Shown here: positions 13,713 through 16,684 of the stretch, piece after piece
Position numbering within the stretch: the first letter of the stretch is position 1
How the letters are laid out: each line of letters opens with the position of its first letter
NCBI GenBank assembly: GCA_937922435.1
Contig: CAKZVT010000006.1
Span: 1-16,684 of the forward strand
Direction of reading: 5' to 3'
Length of the DNA stretch: 16,684 bases
Origin: an uncultured Prevotella sp.
Lineage (GTDB): Bacteria > Bacteroidota > Bacteroidia > Bacteroidales > Bacteroidaceae
The notes under the pieces: model-generated
Told to the model about the DNA's origin: nothing
What the model saw: the letters and a program-made list of their open reading frames with translations, nothing else
Databases searched by the model: none
Made by a program: the position numbers and the translations under genes

Positions 13713-15216
13713 GTTCTATATTTTTTGCATTCAATATTTCAACAATACTTTTCATCTCCTCCACGGGCTGTTCGGCACGCAACACGCTGCCGCTAAGGGC
13801 TATACCCGACACTCCTGCGGCCATAAGCTGCGGTATGTCGTCACTGGTTATGCCGCCGATGGCTACTAGAGGAAGCCCTATACCGTGTTCCTTCATTTGC
13901 GAAAGGATGCGCTTGTAGCCCTCAAGGCCAAGCATCGGGGCAAGGTTTTTCTTCGTCGTGGTGAAGCGGAACGGGCCGCAACCTATGTAATCGGCACCCT
14001 GCGCGGCAAGCCTCTGCACGTCTTCAAACGTATTCGCCGTGCCGCCGATTATGAAACCGTCGCCTGCAAGGCGGCGCGCCTCGTCCACAGGCATGTCGTT
14101 CTTGCCCAAATGCACGCCGTCAGCCCCTACACGGAGAGCCAACTCCACGTGGTCGTCGATGACAAACACCGCCCCCTTGCGCCTGCATTCAGGCAGAATG
14201 AGCCGCGCCACGCGCTCGACTTCGGCCTCATCGGCATCCTTCATGCGCAGCTGGAGCCAGCGGCAACCGCCATCGAGAGCCATCATCGCCGAGTCGTAAT
14301 ATGAATATTTATCGGTAAAATGGGTGATGAATTGCAGGCGTGAGGCGGTTTTAAGTTCATGCGGTTTTGAGGTTTTACGGTCATACTGTACAACCTTATA
14401 ACCGCACAACCTCATAACCCTATCTGCATAAAAGTGGCAAACAGGCCCGTGGCCGCGGCCTACATGCACGTCGGCACCAGCCTTCAACGCCTCCGTAAGA
14501 TACTCCTTGGCCTTGCGCACGGCGTCTTCAAGGCCGTTGCCGCAGGCCAACAAGGCCGCGATGGCCGACGAAAGGGTGCATCCCGTGCCGTGTGTGTTCA
14601 CCGTGTCAACCGTTTCAGCCGTGAACTCCGCACGCTTCACGCCTTCACCTTTATATATATATAGGTAATCGGTCTTCGTCTTTCCTTCGGCATGACCGCC
14701 CTTTATGAGCAACGCCTTAACGCCAAGCCGCAATATGGCCTGCGCCGCATCGTCCACCGACGTGTCCGTACCGGCCAAAGTCCAAGCCTCGGGCAGATTA
14801 GGCGTAACCAAGTCGGCCATGGGCAGCAGCCGTTCCTTCATTATTGCCAAGGCATCGGGCTGCATCAAGGCGCATCCGCTCGTAGACACCATCACAGGGT
14901 CAACCACCAGGAACTTCGGCCTGTACGCCGTCAGCGCACGCACTATGGCGTCGAGCGTCGCGGCGTCGTTCACCATGCCCACCTTCACCGCATCCACCGT
15001 GACATCCTCCATTACGGCGGCTATCTGGTCGTAAACCACCTGCGGCGGCAACTTGTGTACATACTTCACGCCTTGCGTATTCTGCACGGTTACGGCGGTG
15101 ATGGCCGTAGCGCCATACACGCCAAGGGCTGAAAACGTCTTCAAGTCAGCCTGCAGTCCTGCTCCTCCGGAAGGGTCTGAGCCTGCGATGGTCAGTGCCG
15201 TTGCGTATCTTTTCAT
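13702..15216 (-). CDS. thiDE: Bifunctional HMP(-P) kinase / thiamine phosphate synthase (ThiD-ThiE fusion)
   Basis: This 504-residue fusion starts with ThiD (about 1-262), which phosphorylates HMP to HMP-PP: TIAGSDPSGGAGLQADLKTF (9-28), VVDPVMVSTSG (104-114), VTPNLPEA (137-144), and the anion-hole and catalytic Cys in NTHGTGCTLSSA (207-218, Cys213). ThiE (about 296-500) joins HMP-PP to thiazole phosphate: LQLRMKD (321-327), VIDDHVELA (352-360), VHLGKND (368-374), DYIGCGPFRFTTTKK (409-423), VAIGGIT (451-457), GIALSGSV (471-478). The linker (about 268-294, RVMRLCGYKVVQYDRKT) is encoded by a copy of the repeat seen in the operon leader. First gene behind the TPP riboswitch; it overlaps thiC by 11 nt. 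Confidence 0.96.
   Translation of the reverse strand: MKRYATALTIAGSDPSGGAGLQADLKTFSALGVYGATAITAVTVQNTQGVKYVHKLPPQVVYDQIAAVMEDVTVDAVKVGMVNDAATLDAIVRALTAYRPKFLVVDPVMVSTSGCALMQPDALAIMKERLLPMADLVTPNLPEAWTLAGTDTSVDDAAQAILRLGVKALLIKGGHAEGKTKTDYLYIYKGEGVKRAEFTAETVDTVNTHGTGCTLSSAIAALLACGNGLEDAVRKAKEYLTEALKAGADVHVGRGHGPVCHFYADRVMRLCGYKVVQYDRKTSKPHELKTASRLQFITHFTDKYSYYDSAMMALDGGCRWLQLRMKDADEAEVERVARLILPECRRKGAVFVIDDHVELALRVGADGVHLGKNDMPVDEARRLAGDGFIIGGTANTFEDVQRLAAQGADYIGCGPFRFTTTKKNLAPMLGLEGYKRILSQMKEHGIGLPLVAIGGITSDDIPQLMAAGVSGIALSGSVLRAEQPVEEMKSIVEILNAKNIEHGE
14361..14419. repeat. Dispersed GCGGTT/AACCGC repeat inside the thiDE coding linker
   Basis: The plus-strand sequence 14401-14419 is, in reverse complement, GGTTATGAGGTTGTGCGGT, matching GGTTATGCGGTTGTGCGGT (15267-15285) in the operon leader at 18 of 19 bases. 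The 12-mer ACCTTATAACCG is also shared (14393-14404 and 15326-15337). Inside the linker, GCGGTTTTGAGGTT (14361-14374) and AACCTTATAACCGC (14392-14405) form an imperfect hairpin (11 of 14). Confidence 0.75.
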
Positions 15217-15222
15217 CGGTTT

Positions 15223-15345
15223 TGCGGTTGTGCGGTGTTTCAGGTTATACGGTTATGCGGTGTTGAGGTTATGCGGTTGTGCGGTGTTTCAAGTCATTAA
15301 AACCCGTAAACCCTACAACCGTAAGACCTTATAACCGTAAACTAT
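15223..15345. repeat. Repeat cluster in the thiamine operon leader
   Basis: TGCGGTTGTGCGGTGTTTCA occurs exactly twice (15223-15242 and 15272-15291), with further partial copies between, all of the form GGTTATGCGGTT. Reverse-oriented relatives (ACAACCGTAAGACC, CCTTATAACCGTAAAC) follow at 15314-15342, so the leader can fold on itself. It lies between the riboswitch and the thiDE start codon. Confidence 0.75.
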
Positions 15346-15364
15346 TTGTACTGGAAAAGACGGA

Positions 15365-15387
15365 GCGCATAAACTCCTGTTATGCGC
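15365..15387 (-). promoter_or_regulatory. Hairpin downstream of the TPP aptamer, candidate expression platform
   Basis: GCGCATAA (15365-15372) and TTATGCGC (15380-15387) form a perfect 8-bp stem with a 7-nt loop, 18 nt after the aptamer. On the minus strand the following bases are TCCGTCTTTTCC, a poor T tract, so it may be a weak terminator or part of another switch. The loop reads CAGGAGT. Confidence 0.5.
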
Positions 15388-15405
15388 AAAAAGAAAGAAT
15401 GTCAC

Positions 15406-15498
15406 CAAAATCCCAGCGTCGGCATTACCCGTACTGGTGCAATGTGTATCTTCTCAGCCGCAGACCGCGTTCAGCATAGCCCGTGGCACCACCTTTTG
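15406..15498 (-). promoter_or_regulatory. TPP (THI-box) riboswitch aptamer
   Basis: Read on the minus strand, the closing stem P1 is CAAAA (15494-15498) with TTTTG (15406-15410). The conserved GGCTGAGA core (CTGAGA at 15452-15457) and the distal element GGGTAATGCCGACGCTGGGA (15411-15430) correspond to the TPP signature CUGAGA ... GGAUAAUGCCAGCGUAGGGA. It directly follows the promoter and precedes thiDE-thiC-thi4, so high TPP should lower expression of the whole operon. Confidence 0.93.
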
Positions 15499-15508
15499 AG
15501 TACGTCCG

Positions 15509-15540
15509 CAAAGATAACGCTTTAATGCGTAACGGCAAAA
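15509..15540 (-). promoter_or_regulatory. Promoter of the thiamine operon
   Basis: On the minus strand TTTTG (15536-15540), a 19-nt spacer and TATCTTTG (15509-15516) match the Bacteroidetes pattern; +1 would be near 15502, so the aptamer begins within a few nucleotides of the transcript start. The octamer TTACGCAT (15525-15532) sits 8 nt upstream of the -7 box, as in the beta-barrel promoter. Confidence 0.85.
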
Positions 15541-15541
15541 C

Positions 15542-15564
15542 TTTTAAGTGTTTTTCACTCAAAA
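15542..15564 (-). terminator. Candidate terminator of the lipoprotein gene
   Basis: Right after the stop codon, TTTTGAGTG and CACTTAAAA (15556-15564 and 15542-15550) form a 9-bp stem with one wobble and an A5 loop, followed on the minus strand by GTTTTG. Stem and T tract are modest, and the T run doubles as the -33 of the thiamine promoter. Confidence 0.45.
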
Positions 15565-15565
15565 G

Positions 15566-16393
15566 TCACTGCCCCATGCTGACGGTGAACGCCAGCTTCT
15601 GAAGACCGTACTTATATATGTTGGCAAGGATAAGCGCATATTCCAGTACCTCGCCTTGTGCCGCCTTTTCGATTACCGTGCGGTATTCATCAGCCGGAAT
15701 GACATCCTTCAGCATCGGGCCGCCCGACGCGCGGACAAGCTTGATTTCGTCGGCAAGCGGCGAAATGACGTAGGCGTAATATGCCTGATATGGAACTTTG
15801 TTGAACAACACCCAGTCAGGGTCGTCCTTCGGGAGCACGTTTTCTACATAAATGCGCTTGCTTTCATACGGCAGATACGCCGTAGTGCCACCATACACGA
15901 GCACGTCGCCGTCCTTGTTCACCTTCATTTCAGGCTCTATGGCGTACTTGTCAAACGGGCACAGGTCGTAATACTCTATGTCCGCCTCACTCTCAATAAC
16001 AGGCTCTTCCGGCGTTTCCGGCTCCGTCACTTCCCGGTCGTCAAGTATCTCTATCAGCTTATACCTGCAATTCGAGCCGTCGGCAGGCGGATTGGCGAGG
16101 ATGGTTTTCCTCACTCGCAGCTCGTAACTGTGCCCCTTCACGTAAGTAAAACCTTCTATTGCGCCAAACGCCAAGGTCGTCCACTGCCCGTCTCCGCCCT
16201 CTTCCTTCACGAGCATACACTCTATGGGATACTCCGCGTTGGTGTCGAAAAGGTCGTAAGTTATGCCCGTCTCGTGCGACACAGACATCCTGATTTCCTT
16301 CACAACGTCCTTCGGCTCGTCGTCATTGTCCAGACTGCAACTTACCATCAACATGCCGGCAAGCAGCATCAGAAGCGAAAGATATTTGCTCAT
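15566..16393 (-). CDS. DUF4377 lipoprotein
   Basis: The 275-residue product has a lipoprotein signal peptide (MSKYLSLLMLLAGMLMVSC, lipid-modified Cys19) followed by SLDNDDEP; acidic residues right after the Cys fit the Bacteroidetes surface-export signal for lipoproteins. Residues about 70-115 match the DUF4377 pattern, with GFTYVKGHSYELRVRKTIL and ANPPADGSNCRYKLIEILDD. A Pro/Glu-rich linker (EVTEPETPEEPVIESEADIE) follows, then a C-terminal domain of about 130 residues that I do not recognise. Function is unknown; the protein probably sits on the outer membrane, possibly facing outward. It has its own promoter with an 8-C tract at the -33 position and is followed by the thiamine operon, with no evident functional link. 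Confidence 0.85.
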   Translation of the reverse strand: MSKYLSLLMLLAGMLMVSCSLDNDDEPKDVVKEIRMSVSHETGITYDLFDTNAEYPIECMLVKEEGGDGQWTTLAFGAIEGFTYVKGHSYELRVRKTILANPPADGSNCRYKLIEILDDREVTEPETPEEPVIESEADIEYYDLCPFDKYAIEPEMKVNKDGDVLVYGGTTAYLPYESKRIYVENVLPKDDPDWVLFNKVPYQAYYAYVISPLADEIKLVRASGGPMLKDVIPADEYRTVIEKAAQGEVLEYALILANIYKYGLQKLAFTVSMGQ

Positions 16394-16433
16394 AACAAAC
16401 CGTTTTTTTAGATAACCAACACGTATTTGCCTA

Positions 16434-16466
16434 CAAATATAGACATTTTTACCGAATTGGGGGGGG
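16434..16466 (-). promoter_or_regulatory. Promoter of the DUF4377 lipoprotein with an 8-C tract at -33
   Basis: On the minus strand TATATTTG (16434-16441) matches the -7 consensus, 41 nt before the ATG. At the -33 distance there is no TTTG; instead eight C (G on the plus strand, 16459-16466) occupy that position. A homopolymer at this point could change length by slippage. Confidence 0.55.
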
Positions 16467-16536
16467 TAATTTTAAGGAAAAACAAGCTATTTTCACCGTA
16501 TTATAACAATACAGAAGCAAATACTTAAAAAATAAA

Positions 16537-16684
16537 TGAATATCCTCAAAGAGACAAGTAGTCACGGGAGTTAACAGGAGTTAGGCACCCAAACGGGTTC
16601 ATCCGCAAATCTGTTGGATGGCATCAAAACGCAGCAGGGCGTCGAAGACGTCCAACTATGCTTAACCGCATGTGTAGCGAAGCG
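16537..16684. other. Unassigned right-edge sequence
   Basis: Base composition changes to more GC-rich after about 16560. On the plus strand a frame starting ATG 16537 stops after 12 codons (TAA 16573-16575) and then stays open to the edge (QELGTQTGSSANLLDG...). On the minus strand a frame is open from the edge to a TAA at 16571-16573. Neither is recognisable and no tRNA or rRNA is evident. It may be the edge of a dispersed repeat or of the next gene. Confidence 0.2.

Noticed and set aside
16560..16684. tRNA or rRNA gene at the right edge
   Set aside because: No cloverleaf, CCA end or conserved rRNA sequence could be found.

Overview
The window looks like a chromosomal segment of a Bacteroidales bacterium, most likely Prevotella or a close relative. 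The evidence is: Bacteroidetes-type promoters (TTG/TTTG, 19-20 bp, TAnnTTTG) in front of several transcripts, no Shine-Dalgarno-led starts, an outer-membrane beta-barrel protein with a carboxypeptidase-like N-terminal domain, and rimP-nusA-infB next to outer-membrane genes. Almost everything is on the minus strand. The only convincing plus-strand gene is an acetyltransferase at 8198-8791.

Layout from left to right. The first 30 bases are the start of a minus-strand secreted or outer-membrane protein cut by the window edge, preceded (31-436) by a long upstream region with a 22-bp tandem repeat array. Next, read right to left, is the operon rimP (5302) > nusA > infB (503). It has a clear promoter, a terminator-like hairpin in its leader, inverted repeats in both intergenic gaps, and a strong terminator after infB. 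Upstream of it (5442-7778) is an outer-membrane beta-barrel gene with its own regulated-looking promoter and a second copy of the 22-bp array in its leader. A hexapeptide-repeat acetyltransferase diverges from it. A relatively AT-rich AAA/DUF4143 ATPase gene converges on the acetyltransferase.

The most informative block is a thiamine operon (15500 to 10453, minus strand): promoter, TPP riboswitch, thiDE fusion, thiC, a Thi4-type thiazole synthase, and a second ThiE/TenI-like gene. ThiC makes the HMP pyrimidine and the ThiD half phosphorylates it. Thi4 makes the thiazole, and the ThiE half joins the two rings. No thiS, thiG, thiH or thiF is present here. The Thi4 has His at the position of the sacrificial Cys of yeast and plant enzymes, which fits a sulfide-dependent, multi-turnover, anaerobic enzyme. 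The last gene is ThiE-like but has lost several ThiE ligand residues.

Upstream of the thiamine operon is a DUF4377 lipoprotein gene with an 8-C tract at its promoter. The final ~150 bases could not be assigned.

Non-coding structure is unusually rich. It includes two related 22-bp arrays that both end in an inverted unit, three inverted repeats that each begin at or within 10 nt of the stop codon of the upstream gene in an operon, a dispersed repeat that occurs both in the thiamine leader and inside the coding linker of ThiDE, and a 33-bp-phased 10-mer at the ATPase promoter.
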